A stretch of 64,000 nucleotides of DNA from Epiperipatus broadwayi (taxonomy: Eukaryota > Onychophora > Udeonychophora > Euonychophora > Peripatidae), in NCBI GenBank assembly GCA_028023455.1, contig JAQFVV010006255.1, positions 7,048,501 to 7,112,500 of the forward strand, read 5' to 3'. Made by a program: the position numbers and the translations under genes. This document shows, in pieces, positions 11,010 through 21,389 of the stretch. Position 1 is the stretch's first letter; every line of letters begins with the position of its first letter. The notes beneath the pieces are model-generated. The model was not told the DNA's origin and did not search any database. It worked only from the letters and a program-made list of their open reading frames with translations.

Positions 11010-12919
11010 TGTAACAGGTTCTACCCCTTCTCTATATTTTTTCTCAATTCAGTTTACACTCTCTCTCTTCAAACAATTCTAATATGACATTTATAAAGTG
11101 GTATTAATGGTTAATATACAAAAAAAAATTTAATTTGTACCAAAATGAATAGTCTGGAGACAAGTGGTTTTTCAAGCTTAATCTCCCAACAATATGGACA
11201 AAATGATAGATGTCATTATATAAATATGTGAACACTGCTTTAGTTTCGATGCACCACTAACTAATATTTTTCCAAACAATATATTTATGGGGGTTGACAT
11301 GTTCCGACTCCAAGCGCCAATCTTATGCAGGCATAAGAATTATATTCCTGGGATTTTTATGTGAATAATAATATGGTATTAGTAATACTAGGCCACTAGC
11401 TAGCTCATCGAGGGTGGGTAATCCTGCGATTGATAGAGATGTGTTACTTTGGGGCAGTATGCATAAAATTGTGCAATACATAAAACATATACACATTTGA
11501 ATTAAACTACTAACTATGATATAACAAAAATAAAGATGAAAGAATAAAAAAATAATAGTGCTCATTTCTTTACTGGGTGTTGACACATAAATACATATTT
11601 TTAACAGATCAAATTAATATTAATTATAACAATCAAACATTCTCTCTGTACATTTTAGATATATAAAATTTTAACAGACACAGACATTTTAACAGGTCAA
11701 ATTGTTATTAATTAAATTAATAAGGTGTGCACACTTACATTTGTATAAAAAATATAGGCTGTTACCTTTTAATCCCTGGGGAAGTTAGATTATCTTTATT
11801 CATGAGTAAAATAAGTTTAAACTGGCAAAACTCACTATACGTATTGACACACACAGCAAGCTAGAGTAATCAGTAGAGTAATCTAGCTTGCTGTGTGTGG
11901 CAATACGTATAGTGAGTTTTGCCTGTTTTAAGAACAGAAATATACAAGCATAAGAGATGGTGGTCATATGATGTTTATTGGCTTAAAATAAGTTTACTGA
12001 ATGAGTCTGAATCCATAACCGGTGTCTATCATGAAAGTTTCTGTTTACAATTTCTGAGAAAATGATCACATGTCCGAATGCTTGATGCAACAAAGGTGTA
12101 TGGAGCAGATTTCTGAAGTTTGACCATCATGGGACAAAGAAGCAGCTTTAATTTATTTCATGGAGCTATGGAAGCAAAACCTAGCACATCCCTGGTTTCA
12201 TCCTCACATATTCATGCTGGCTAAGATATATAGTTTTCTTTCAATCACGTATGTCCAAAAATTAATCACTTATAATAGCAGCTGAAAGTTCTATTCAATA
12301 TCAAATATGGATCAACAGCAAACAAGCAAAAGACCACTCTACATGCTCCTTTTTGCCATTTATATCATTTTTCTTCTTATGTCCTCAGGCCTGAATTTCA
12401 GTCAGTCTTCCAAAACATCCAAAAAAATTTTAACTTTGTCTTACTCAATCTTCTAATTTCTGGACATTACAATTTTCTAGATCCCCTTTGTCTTTAATTT
12501 TTTCTTTTACAAAAGAAAAGCTTTTAGCACATTTTATCAGATTTACAATTTGTTAAAATATTTTAGAGAGCATAAATTTTAACACGATTTCCGTTTACAG
12601 CATTCCATATACCGGAACAAAAGCTGTTTCATCCTTCTTTTTCATATCTTCTTAAAACAAAATTCTATACAATAAAGTTTGTACATTAAATACATGCATT
12701 TTTGTTCTGCAATATTCTATACATGCTATATTTATTTATTTTCTTTAATACTACACATACCCCGTTAAAACGAATTGAGCACAAGACCCCCCCCCTTAAG
12801 ATTGCTTTAGTTAATTTATATGTATTTTAATTCTATGCGTTAAAAGGTATCTACATATACTTGATCATTTAAAGTTCCCTTGTACCTTGGAACAGAGTTT
12901 AAACCCTGCCCCAATTACA
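11010..12919 (-). mobile_element. LTR of element A (right copy, 1.91 kb)
   Basis: Direct repeat partner of 6982-8817, starting TGTAACAGG and ending AATTACA. It is longer because of a 164-bp hairpin retroposon with a 13-bp target duplication at 11820-11983. If the element is read on the minus strand, as the gag-like remains suggest, this is the 5' LTR. The bases flanking the whole element (CATAT before 6982, ACGTA after 12919) do not match, so a target duplication is not evident. Confidence 0.75.
11820..11983 (+). mobile_element. F3 short hairpin retroposon with 13-bp target duplication
   Basis: TAAAATAAGTTTA is present on both sides (11807-11819 and 11984-11996), while the homologous site in the other LTR (about 7846-7858) has it once: a clean insertion with a 13-bp duplication. 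The 5' two thirds form a hairpin: 11824-11866 pairs with the stretch ending at 11923 over about 43 bp with one mismatch. The unpaired 3' tail carries AAGCATAAGAGATGGTGGTC then ATATGATGTTTATTGGCT. Duplications this long indicate target-primed reverse transcription rather than a DNA-transposon cut. Related copies: 14331-14516, 16172-16570, 28505-28575, 54335-54645, 62105-62210. Confidence 0.8.
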
Positions 12920-14330
12920 ACGTAAAATACTAATACAACAGTATCTCCAGATTGAAATAACATTAATAATAATGTTTTTTTAATAATAAATTATACTTAT
13001 TTAGATAAACAAAAGAAAAAATATCTTAAATGATTTGTCTTCCATAAATTTCATTATCAGTTCACATGGTGGCAAATTTAGACATTTCACCGGGATTAAC
13101 TAATATAATAGTAATGGTTGATTTTTTTGTGAGCTGTTTTTTAGTGGATAGTTTCCTAATGATAGCAGATGCCTAAATCTCTAAAATGCATTATCAAGAC
13201 TTCTAATGTAATCATGAAATACTTGCTGATTAGATGAAACACATAATATTCAAGGTTTTTGTATAATATATCTAATAAAATTGCAATTTTAAATTGGTCT
13301 ATCTAGATTTTTCTGTATTGTTTTTTATCCTGACTTAATCATGGGAAGGAAGATATATATTGAAATTAATTTATACATGCAATATACAGTATAAGAAAAC
13401 TTTTCTTAAAATATAATTCCCACATAATAATTGTTTTGCCACATTAAAACAAACAAAGATTTGAATTGGGGAAAGCTTGGAAATTTTTTTAGGTTACAAG
13501 CAGCATTAAGCATTTTTATTTAAGTAGTTGACCACAGTCAACTCAGCTAGCAATCCAATTATTTGTCAAAAAGTGACAATCATCCATTCTTGGCTAGAAT
13601 ATAAAATAAATAAAGAAAAACTATTTACACTCTCAGCTATTAAATAATGAAATGATACATAATTTAATCACTCCTTGTGAATCCTAATATATACCTCTCC
13701 AAATGTCTCCTCTATTATCAAGTTCTGAAATTGATGTATAAGTACTAATAGAAGTATTAAAAGCAATCTTTACAATTATATAGACATTTTAATTTAATAT
13801 CAAATTATTTTTAATGAGTACATTCATGGTAATTTCTATCTTTATTAAGAAGTCAATTAAGATTTTTATAATTGTTAATTTCTAAATTATTATTACCATT
13901 TTTTTTAAAAACTAATCTTTTAATATATTAATCTTTAATCTTTTTTTGTTTTTAGCTAATAGTGAATTGTTATCTATGAAAACAATCATACATTTTGAAA
14001 ATATAGAAATCATTCTACAGTACAATCTTATCAATGTTAATCCTTTTGGTATCACCACATAGTCTAAACATTGCTTTTACATTTTGATAAATATTTGTCA
14101 CATAGGTCTATGTCATGATATTCCAGAAATTCTAATCACATTAGGAATGCTTATAAAGATTTTTTTTTTTTGTCAAACTACAAATCCTAATGCAAAAATT
14201 CATAGTCTTTGGTGCTTTCTTTAACTTCTCTAAATAATTAGATGCTATACCATAATTTTTTAAAAATCTGTATTGTTCTTTTAGATGTTAGTAAAAGTTT
14301 TAGAAAAAAACACCATAAAGATATATTCTT
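12920..14330. other. AT-rich stretch without recognised feature
   Basis: No repeat partner elsewhere in the window, no exon-like frame and no terminal repeats seen. T-runs near 14161-14171 and AT-rich filler. Confidence 0.4.
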
Positions 14331-14516
14331 ACAACAGACAAAACTATCTATACGTATTGGAAATCAGTGCAAGCCGGAGTAATCAATGGATGTTAGAAGG
14401 CATCCATTGATTACTCTGATTTGCACTGAATGGCAATACATATAGAGAGTTTTGCCTGTTTCACTAACAGTTATGAGCAAGCATAGGAAATGGTGATCAT
14501 GTGATGTTTATTGGCT
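14331..14516 (+). mobile_element. F3 short hairpin retroposon, second copy
   Basis: Same family as 11820-11983. Arms of about 59 bp (14335-14393 with 14401-14461) form a hairpin with a tiny TTAGAAGG loop, ending in the CAGGCAAAACTC-type terminus. The tail after the hairpin contains GAGCAAGCATAGGAAATGG and CATGTGATGTTTATTGGCT. Flanks TAAAGATATATTCTTA (left) and TAAAAGAAATTCTTA (right) look like a decayed 15-16-bp target duplication. No ribozyme in this copy. Confidence 0.75.
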
Positions 14517-15229
14517 TAAAAGAAATTCTTATCATAATTATATACTAAAACTTTATATGTCTTTAATGAAGTGTTTTAAGTTCATTAAGCTAAATACCTC
14601 TGTCAAAGTTTTTAGTAAATCATTTAAGATTTACCATTATATATATATAAGAAATGCACTCATGCATATACATAATTGGTAAAAGACAGAAAAATGTAAT
14701 TCCCAATATCTTCATTTTTCTTAAATACTAATATCTTTTAATCATGTAGTATACTTATCATTTAGATATTTTGTGAATAATGTCACTGATAATTTCCATC
14801 AACTCCTCAAGCCTTACTATTCTTCTTAGATTTAACTATTGTATCTTAACTTCATTTCAAATTGTATTAGTGTATATGAGCTACTTTTGTCTTTTTCATT
14901 TTCTTTTATATAAAATTCCAAAATGTTTCTCTGTAATGCTATCACGTGATATTCAAGTTAAACATTTCTTTGTTGGAGGCTATATTTTTCAGGGAAAAAA
15001 ATTATTATTTGTTCCACCATTAATAAACTATAATTTTTTTATGAAGCATTTTTGGAAAGGAAATAATTCCTTCCTTCCACAGGCCAGGTAGATTTGTCAA
15101 ACTAATTCTGCAATGCAAAAAAAAAATTGTTAAAGCAACCAATTAAAAAAAAAAACTATTACAAAAACAATAACCTTTCCATAGGCCAGTGCTGGTTTCT
15201 AAAAAATAAATAAATGGTATTTTATAAAA

Positions 15230-16010
15230 GACATATGGAATAAAACTTTTTGAAGGAAAAAATGCTCGGAAAAAAATCAGTATGTGCTTTTAGCTGCAGT
15301 ATAGAAGTAAATAGGTATAGTATTTAAATTGCAAAGAAAATGTGATTACAGTACATAAACACATGTTTGAAATGTGATATTTAGTGAGGCAAAAAAATAC
15401 ATGCTACAGTACTGTATTTACATTTAGTTTTGGTTAGTAAATAATTGAAGTCTTGTAGTTTGATATCACATAGTTTGCAGTTCCACAGTAATACCATGCA
15501 TGACTGAAATTTGTTAAAGCAATCAAAAAAAACTATTACAAAAACAACAGTCTTTCCGTAGGCTGGGTTAAATTTGTTTTCATAAATAAATAACTACACC
15601 TAACTATATATCACTTATCAAATATAACAGGTATATTTAAAAAAATTAATTTAGCTTTATTAATTCTATAAATAGTTTATTTTTATTTAATAAAATTAAA
15701 TTAAACCAAAAAAAACCCACAATGCATACTATATACAAAATTATTGATGATTTACATTAAATTGGTTCAGTAGTTTATGTTGTATATGGTAGAGGATCTT
15801 GGCAAAATCTTTATTAAAAATTATAGTAAACTTTTAGAATAATCACAACATACATATGGAAAAAAAAATGTATAAAAACAAAATTTATAAATTTTTATAC
15901 ACCAAAACCTTTGTACATAATATTGTAACTTTAAAATCTTTTGTTTAATTTACATTAAATCTTAAAAAAAAAATTGTTGAAGCAATCAAAAAAAATTATT
16001 ACAAAAATGA
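15230..16010 (+). repeat. left arm of a 3.5-kb inverted repeat
   Basis: This region matches, reversed, 18290-18790. Shared blocks include ATGCTCGGAAAAAAATCA, GAAAATGTGATTA followed by CAGTACATAAA, CATTTAGTTTTGGTTAG versus its counterpart, and ACATTAAATCTT. Within and beside both arms the motif TTGTTAAAGCAACCAATTA recurs (15126, 15513, 15971; reversed near 18279 and 18400; forward twice at 18868-18922). Repeated subterminal motifs near inverted ends are typical of transposase-binding sites, but I find no transposase. It may be a large DNA transposon or a rearranged tandem family. Confidence 0.6.
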
Positions 16011-16337
16011 TTCCATAGTAATATCATGCATGATTTTGCATGAAAGTTATTTCATTAATTGCAGAAATAATTTCATTTTTATTCTTGAATAAATTGAATA
16101 TTAAATTATAGAATTTCAATAAAGCTTCTTTTATTTCTCTATCTGTAATAATTTTTTTATATTTGCTAACACAGGATTTATATGATATCACATGATCACT
16201 ATTTCTTATGCTTGTTTATAACTGTTATTAAAACAGGCAAAACTCTCCATACAGTATAGTCACTGCAAGCCAAAGTAATCAATGGATGTCAGAAGGTTTG
16301 TGCATAAAATCCCCATCTAGTGCCTACTCATCCAATA

Positions 16338-16379
16338 TCCCCAGACTAGTTTCTGGTTTGTGGCCTTCGTCAATGAGGA
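16338..16379 (-). ncRNA. hammerhead-like motif, F3 (core mutated)
   Basis: On the minus strand TCCTCA pairs with TGGGGA (stem I), the core reads TTGACGA instead of CTGACGA, stem II is GGC with ACC around CACAA, then GAAA, palindromic ACTAGT as stem III and a GUC cleavage triplet. The C3-to-T change would be expected to abolish activity. It forms the arm of the snap-back with 16531-16570. Confidence 0.65.
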
Positions 16380-16530
16380 GACCTATATGACAACATAAGC
16401 TAATGAGCTTGAATTGAAAGTATTGTGTTTTCAATCTAAGACTCATGGTTTTATAGTTAAATAGAGATCAAAGATGCCTGCTGGAGGGTTGTAATGGATC
16501 CTAAGATCTAGGTGCAGTGCTCTCAGATTC

Positions 16531-16570
16531 AAGGCTCCTCACTGACGAAGGCCACAAGCCAGAAACTAGA
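16531..16570 (+). ncRNA. hammerhead-like motif, F3 (3'-truncated)
   Basis: CTCCTCA, intact core CTGACGA (16542-16548), stem II GGC/GCC with loop CACAA, and GAAA (16562-16565) followed by CTAGA. The homology to the full motif at 54496-54537 ends here, so the cleavage triplet and the 3' strand of stem I are absent. Confidence 0.6.
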
Positions 16571-17038
16571 TTTAAGTTAATCCACAAATTGCTTTCTTTT
16601 AATAACTTAGTAAATGCTTATAATATAATTAAATAAACATTACCTAATTGTTCTTATAAATACTTCTCTCATCCCCATTTGCATTCTAGATGATCACAAT
16701 ATCCTATAACCCCCAACTGAGATAAGCTGTAAATTAATAGTATAACAAGAGTCTTATCAATAAGTATAGATGCAATCTAGATTATAAATTTATTCAATAT
16801 TGTATAGAATTGGCACCTGGGCATTTATTTGTGCATAAAGCGATATAGGTGAAGATTATTAAAGAGGTTTCAATATATATATATATGAAAAACAAAAACA
16901 AGTTATAAATCACGTAACTTGCTATCACTTGCATTTATGATCAATAGATGGAGCTTTATCAAAACCTCCGAACAAGTGTATTTTTGTTTACATAAACGTC
17001 AAAAGAATCAGAATTAACTATCTCTTTCGTTGGCTCCA

Positions 17039-17085
17039 CTTTCAGATCAGCTGATTTCAAGCTAATTTGCTATCATCAGTGAAGG
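17039..17085 (-). ncRNA. type I hammerhead ribozyme, F2, minus-strand copy
   Basis: Minus-strand CCTTCA / core CTGATGA / AGC-GCT stem II / GAAA / ATCAGCTGAT stem III / C, then TGAAAG. Stem I keeps five of six pairs. Otherwise identical to the + copies. Confidence 0.75.
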
Positions 17086-17195
17086 ATAGGGCTAGAAACT
17101 AGATCTAAACACTGACTCAAGCTAATTTGCTATCATCAGTGAAGGATAGGGCTAGAAACTAGGAGTCAGTGTTTAGATCTAGTTTCTAGCCCTAT

Positions 17196-17242
17196 CCTTC
17201 ACTGATGATAGCAAATTAGCTTGAAATCAGCTGATCTGAAGG
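17196..17242 (+). ncRNA. type I hammerhead ribozyme, F2 unit 1
   Basis: Stem I is a perfect 6-bp CCTTCA (17196-17201) with TGAAGG (17237-17242). The core CTGATGA is 17202-17208, stem II AGC/GCT (210-212 with 219-221) with a T-T mismatch at its base, GAAA at 17223-17226, stem III ATC/GAT around AGCT (a perfect palindrome), and the AUC triplet ends at C17236, where cleavage is predicted. Catalytic-core positions are intact. Confidence 0.82.
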
Positions 17243-17277
17243 TGGAGTCAATGTTTAGATCTAGTTTCTAGCCCTAT

Positions 17278-17324
17278 CCTTCACTGATGATAGCAAATTA
17301 GCTTGAAATCAGCTGATCTGGAGG
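17278..17324 (+). ncRNA. type I hammerhead ribozyme, F2 unit 2
   Basis: Same as the unit 82 bp upstream except that the 3' strand of stem I is TGGAGG, leaving one G-T wobble. Cleavage between the two + units would release a product of about 82 nucleotides. Confidence 0.8.
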
Positions 17325-18289
17325 TGGAGCCAATGAAAGAGATAGTTAATTCTGACTCTTTTGACGTTTATGTAAACAAAAATCCACTTGTTCAGAGGTT
17401 TTGGTAAAGCTCCATCTTTTGATATATATATATATATTAAGATAGACATCTAGATAATCTTCACACTTTTTTTCCAGATAATCAAAAAGTATATTATCAG
17501 ACATATATTTCCTTCCTTTATCTTGATCTTCACTATTATATGGCATTGTGTGTATGTATTTAAATTGTAAATTTGATTTACTAATGATTATGAAAATAAA
17601 TATATTTTAAATTTACCATTTTAAAACAAATTACCTAATGGTATAAAGTTGTAATATGCAAATTTTAATAGATAAAGTTGATTTTATACTGATATATGCA
17701 TGCAGTGCTTTGCCGAAGTATATTATGGCTGTCCATTCTAGCACTAATGTCATTGTTCAATAAGTAATCAATATAATTCTTGGAAAATAGTAATTATTTA
17801 TAGACAGATTGCTTTTTTTAAAATTAAATTATGTAAATGTAAACTTATTGTTAGATGTGATATAATTTATAGTTAGTTGTCTTACTGGGGATTTTCGACA
17901 GCATTACACAATACTTATGCATGGTGTTGTAATAAGTTTAAAATTATTCCAGTCATTTTATTTACATTTTCCAATAACTATTTTGAAAACCCTTGTATTT
18001 TCCAGCACTTTTTATCATTGCCAGTACAATGATAAAAAAATCAATACAAATTTAATTAAAATAATTGCCGTATTGATATATTTTTGAAACATCAAAAATT
18101 CTATTATCAAATTTTCTTACAAATTTGAAAATGCAAAGCTCTTCTGAAAGCAGGATCTCAAACTGAGATCAGAAGAAACACCTTTGGCCCTGTTGGTTGT
18201 TATTATTTCAAATAATATCTCTTTATTTATATCTATACCAGATGTATCTGGCCTATGTAAAGGTCATCTTTTTTATAGTTGTTTGCTTT

Positions 18290-18922
18290 AACAATTTTTT
18301 TTAAAGATTTAATGTAAACTTAACAAAACATTTAAATATTATACAAATAAATGTGAGAAATGTAGACAACCTGAAAAGCTGTTGTTTTTATAATAGTTTT
18401 TTTTAATTGGTTGCTTTAACAAATTTTTTTTAATTGCTGAATTACTTGCTTTGAATAAAATACTTGTAATCAAATTAGGCCTCTAAATTTAAATTCTTAA
18501 ATATACCCATTATATTTGACATGTGAATTTGACAGTGTTTATGAACAACTATTAATGGTGAAATTAGTGCGATATCAAACTACATGACTTCAATTATATG
18601 CTAACTAAAACTAAATGTAAATACGGTACTGTAATATCTATCCCCCCCACTAAAGATCACATTTCAAAACATGAATTTATGTACTATAATCACATTTTCT
18701 TCATGATTTAAATACTATACTATTCAGTTTTGCAGTGATTTTTTTCCGAGCATTTTTTGTTAGTGGCAGAATTACTTCCTTCACATAATATAAATTATGG
18801 TTTAATTAGGTATAGTTATTTATTAAATTTTTTCTTTTCAACACTGTCAAATTCTTCGTTTTATAATTTGTTAAAGCAACCAATTAAAAAAAGATAATTT
18901 GTTAAAGCAACCAATTAAACAA
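18290..18922 (-). repeat. right arm of the 3.5-kb inverted repeat
   Basis: Reverse-complement partner of 15230-16010 over 18290-18790, followed at 18868-18922 by two tandem TTGTTAAAGCAACCAATTA motifs in forward orientation. The stretch between the arms carries the F3 and F2 foldbacks, so insertions have accumulated inside the element. Confidence 0.55.
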
Positions 18923-20261
18923 TGTTGTAGTCAACATTAATTCAGACAACAGACAAAATCAGGGTTTTATATATGATGTAAAAAGGGAAGAATGTGTTCA
19001 AAAAAGACTCGCTGCTTTGACTATTTTTTAATTAAATTTTTTAATAGAAGAAAGGAATGGTAAATAAACAATCTCATTTTTTGAATTATAAGTTAATTTC
19101 TTTCAATCATTTTTACATAATTACAATTTTTAAAAATAATTAGTGAGAAATATTTACAAAATTTTACATTAAGGTTTATATTATACAATATATTGTACCT
19201 TTTCCCTCTTCTTTTTATTTGAGATTGTTATCATATATAATATTTGATGCTATTATAAACCAATCAAGAAGACTAATATTATAAGTTAATTTCTTTTAAC
19301 CACTTTTGCGCTATTACAGTTTTTTCATATGAACATTGAAATGTTATTTAAAACAATTATATTTTGAAAAAGAAAATAAAAGACAAATTACTTTAATATA
19401 AAATGAGGTAAATATTATTAATAGAATTTCAAATATTAAAATTAACATAATAATTAATTCTATTTTTGATTGAAACTTTTATAGAGATAAAATCTGTATC
19501 ATCATTCTAAAAAAAAGTGAGATATTTAAAGAACAAAAAATTAAAAATATGTTTCATAATGACTATACAATTACTAAAGTATAAACATGTTACATATTCC
19601 ATGTATTTGTTCTTTAATCTATTTGTATGACATATTGTAATGCTGTCTGAAAACAGAGGATATTGTATCTTCTTTTTTTTTTTTTTAGAAAATCCAATAC
19701 TTCTAATATATTTTAAATTCCCAATCCCATTAAAATGTTATACAATTGGAGAGTCAAACCCTTCACTTCCAGATAGTTGAAGATCATACCAATTAATTTT
19801 ATGATTTTTTCTCATATTTTTCAAATATTGAATATTGTTAAAAGAAAATTTTTTAATGTTTTAAGTGATATTGATAGGGATCATACATTTGACAGAATAA
19901 ACAAATCCATCTTTTGAAATTTTTTTATAAAACATATCAATCAAAAGCAAAAAGGTCAAATTAACCATCTACCACCACTTATCATTATCTTTTAAATTAA
20001 TCTATTAGCCAAATCATATGAAGGATGATAGACAATCTGTTTTCTACATTAGTATCTTTGGCAATCACTTCTGAGCCAATTTAATCTACGAGTAGTAATA
20101 GCAAGTGATCAATCACAAATAAAAATGTAAAAACTGTACTTGTATATATTACACAATTACCCTGTTATTTTTTTAGCCTGCCTAAACGTAAATTACCCAT
20201 GTTAATTTATTTTGATAATAAATGTGACCAAATAAGTTTCAACACATAACAAATTTCTTAC
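18923..20261. other. AT-rich stretch without recognised feature
   Basis: No repeat partner, exon or terminal repeat seen. It would be intronic or downstream of the ZDHHC-like gene. Confidence 0.4.
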
Positions 20262-20305
20262 CTTGTTTTCCCATTTCTACAAAAACCTTCAGGCGTAATC
20301 GAATG
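20262..20305 (-). CDS. ZDHHC1/11-like palmitoyltransferase, small exon (cytosolic tail)
   Basis: A 44-bp minus-strand segment has an acceptor ending TTAAAG and a donor GTAAGAAA (reverse of 20257-20261 and beyond). It reads HSITPEGFCRNGKT plus two bases, in phase with the preceding exon (20403-20530), which ends on a codon boundary. The 97-bp intron is short and AT-rich. It extends the cytosolic tail after the TTxE-like motif. Strong splice signals on both sides and phase agreement support it. Confidence 0.65.
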
Positions 20306-20402
20306 CTTTAATTTCTTTAAAAAAAAAAACAACAAAACCTTAAAATTATTCCGATAGTTATTTTAAAATATTATGTGTGTGTAAATGTATACATATACTT
20401 AC

Positions 20403-20530
20403 ATTTATACCAAATCTGCCTCCATTGGATTGCTTTTCTAACTCATTAGAAGAACCAAATTTTTCTTGGGCAAGCTCTGCTTTTTTACGTAGTTGTAGAA
20501 CATACTCATAGGAGGATATATGCTTAAAAT
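20403..20530 (-). CDS. ZDHHC1/11-like palmitoyltransferase, exon with TTxE-like motif
   Basis: 128 bp on the minus strand between acceptor TATAG and donor GTAAGTATATG. It encodes 42 residues beginning FKHISSYEYVLQLRKKAEL. DHHC S-acyltransferases carry a conserved TTxE motif just after the last transmembrane helix; ZDHHC1/11 proteins read TTYEYI there, matched here by SSYEYV. The exon starts with two bases (AT) that complete a Tyr codon with the single T ending the exon at 28956-29081. The rest is a charged cytosolic tail. The 8.4-kb intron upstream is full of transposon remnants. The catalytic DHHC exon was not found in the window. Confidence 0.8.
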
Positions 20531-20680
20531 CTATAAAAAAACATTAAAACTGAAAGTAAAAAAAGTAGATAAATAATACAATTATTTCTATAAAAATAGT
20601 TTAAAAATTTTAAGTAAGTGTTTTGTCAAGTTACAAAGATTCATAATGACAAACTCAGAAACATATTTTAATGAGATTAC

Positions 20681-20760
20681 TGTATGTGGTCACATGTATC
20701 GATTGTATAAGAAGGAGTGGAGAGTAGAGAGCTTGAAAGTCTGAGTTCAAATCCCTTCTA
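20681..20760 (+). repeat. solo F1 tRNA-like arm
   Basis: TGTGGTCACATGTATC, then GAGTGGAGAGTAGAGAGCTTG and GTCTGAGTTCAAATCCCTT: the same order of blocks as the right arm of the F1 element at 63-444, including the B-box-like GAGTTCAAATCC, but without the hammerhead or an opposite arm. It may be a 5'-truncated copy or an independent tRNA-derived SINE from which F1 took its arms. Confidence 0.6.
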
Positions 20761-21389
20761 ATTACATTAAGTTGACTATAGACAATATACTTGTATTTAA
20801 TATTATTATGATATTCTTTATGTCAGCATTTTACTACAAAAATTGCAGATAATTTATTAATTTTGCAATAAAAAATTTAACCAACCATATAAAAAAAGTA
20901 AGAACTGCACAAACATATTTACAAAAAAAAAAAAAAATACTATTTCCACTTGTATTTCTCAAAAAGTTTATATTAAAATTTCATCGGAAGATATATTTGT
21001 ATTTGTGGCCTCTAGGTATAAATTTTATGCAATATTTAAAGACTGATTTTTATTATTATATAAGATTCTATCTGGAAAATAGACAAATTATTGGAAGAAA
21101 AGAAGGGGGGGGTGTTCTATTTTTAATTATGAATTTCTATAAATTAATGGTCTCTATGCACGAAACAGCAATTAAAATATGATTTTTTTCAGATTGCAGC
21201 AAAAATATTCTTAAAGTTATAATTAATATACAAAATTAGCTTTCTTTTTTCAGATTTAGTTTAATTTGTTAGTTTGATTGAGTTCATTGACATGGCAGAT
21301 TGTTTCCCTTCATATGTTACATTTTAAAGTTGCATGAATTGAGAAAATTGAACCATTTTAGCATGAGAAGTGAAATATGCCACAAGAGA
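20761..21389. other. AT-rich stretch without recognised feature
   Basis: A long A run at 20921-20937 and short spurious frames only. I see nothing else. Confidence 0.35.

Larger units (their letters stand above)
16172..16570 (-). mobile_element. F3 long foldback retroposon with hammerhead arms, copy at 16 kb
   Basis: Read on the minus strand, the 3' side has the family tail (reverse of 16176-16232: AAGCATAAGAAATAGTGATC then ATGTGAT), then the CAGGCAAAACTC terminus (near 16232), then a body that reaches a hammerhead at 16338-16379. Beyond a loop of about 155 bp the hammerhead region is repeated in inverse orientation (16531-16570), giving snap-back arms. The copy stops at GAAACTAG, within a few bases of the predicted ribozyme cleavage point. 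The body matches 54335-54645 closely. Confidence 0.7.
16942..17424. mobile_element. F2 foldback element: nested palindrome with four hammerhead units
   Basis: A palindrome with arms of about 175 bp (16942-17115 against 17245-17424) encloses a second inverted pair. The inner unit, about 80 bp, runs from AGATCTAGTTTCTAGCCC through a hammerhead to GGTGGAG. It appears twice on + (17175-17254 and 17255-17330) and twice reversed (17039-17112, and a partial 17115-17165). The outer arms end in TA microsatellite. Tandem, ribozyme-containing units resemble retrozyme/satellite arrangements; alternating orientation is characteristic of foldback elements. Confidence 0.8.

Noticed and set aside
6977-12924. 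Target-site duplication around element A
   Set aside because: CATAT and ACGTA do not match; old or rearranged insertion.
14780-15091. 103-codon + strand open frame
   Set aside because: Phe/Leu/Ser/Ile-rich composition typical of chance frames in AT-rich DNA; no splice sites or recognisable motif.
18120-18180. CTGAGATCAGAAGAAAC near a small inverted repeat
   Set aside because: Core spacing does not fit a hammerhead; no stem II or stem I pairing.
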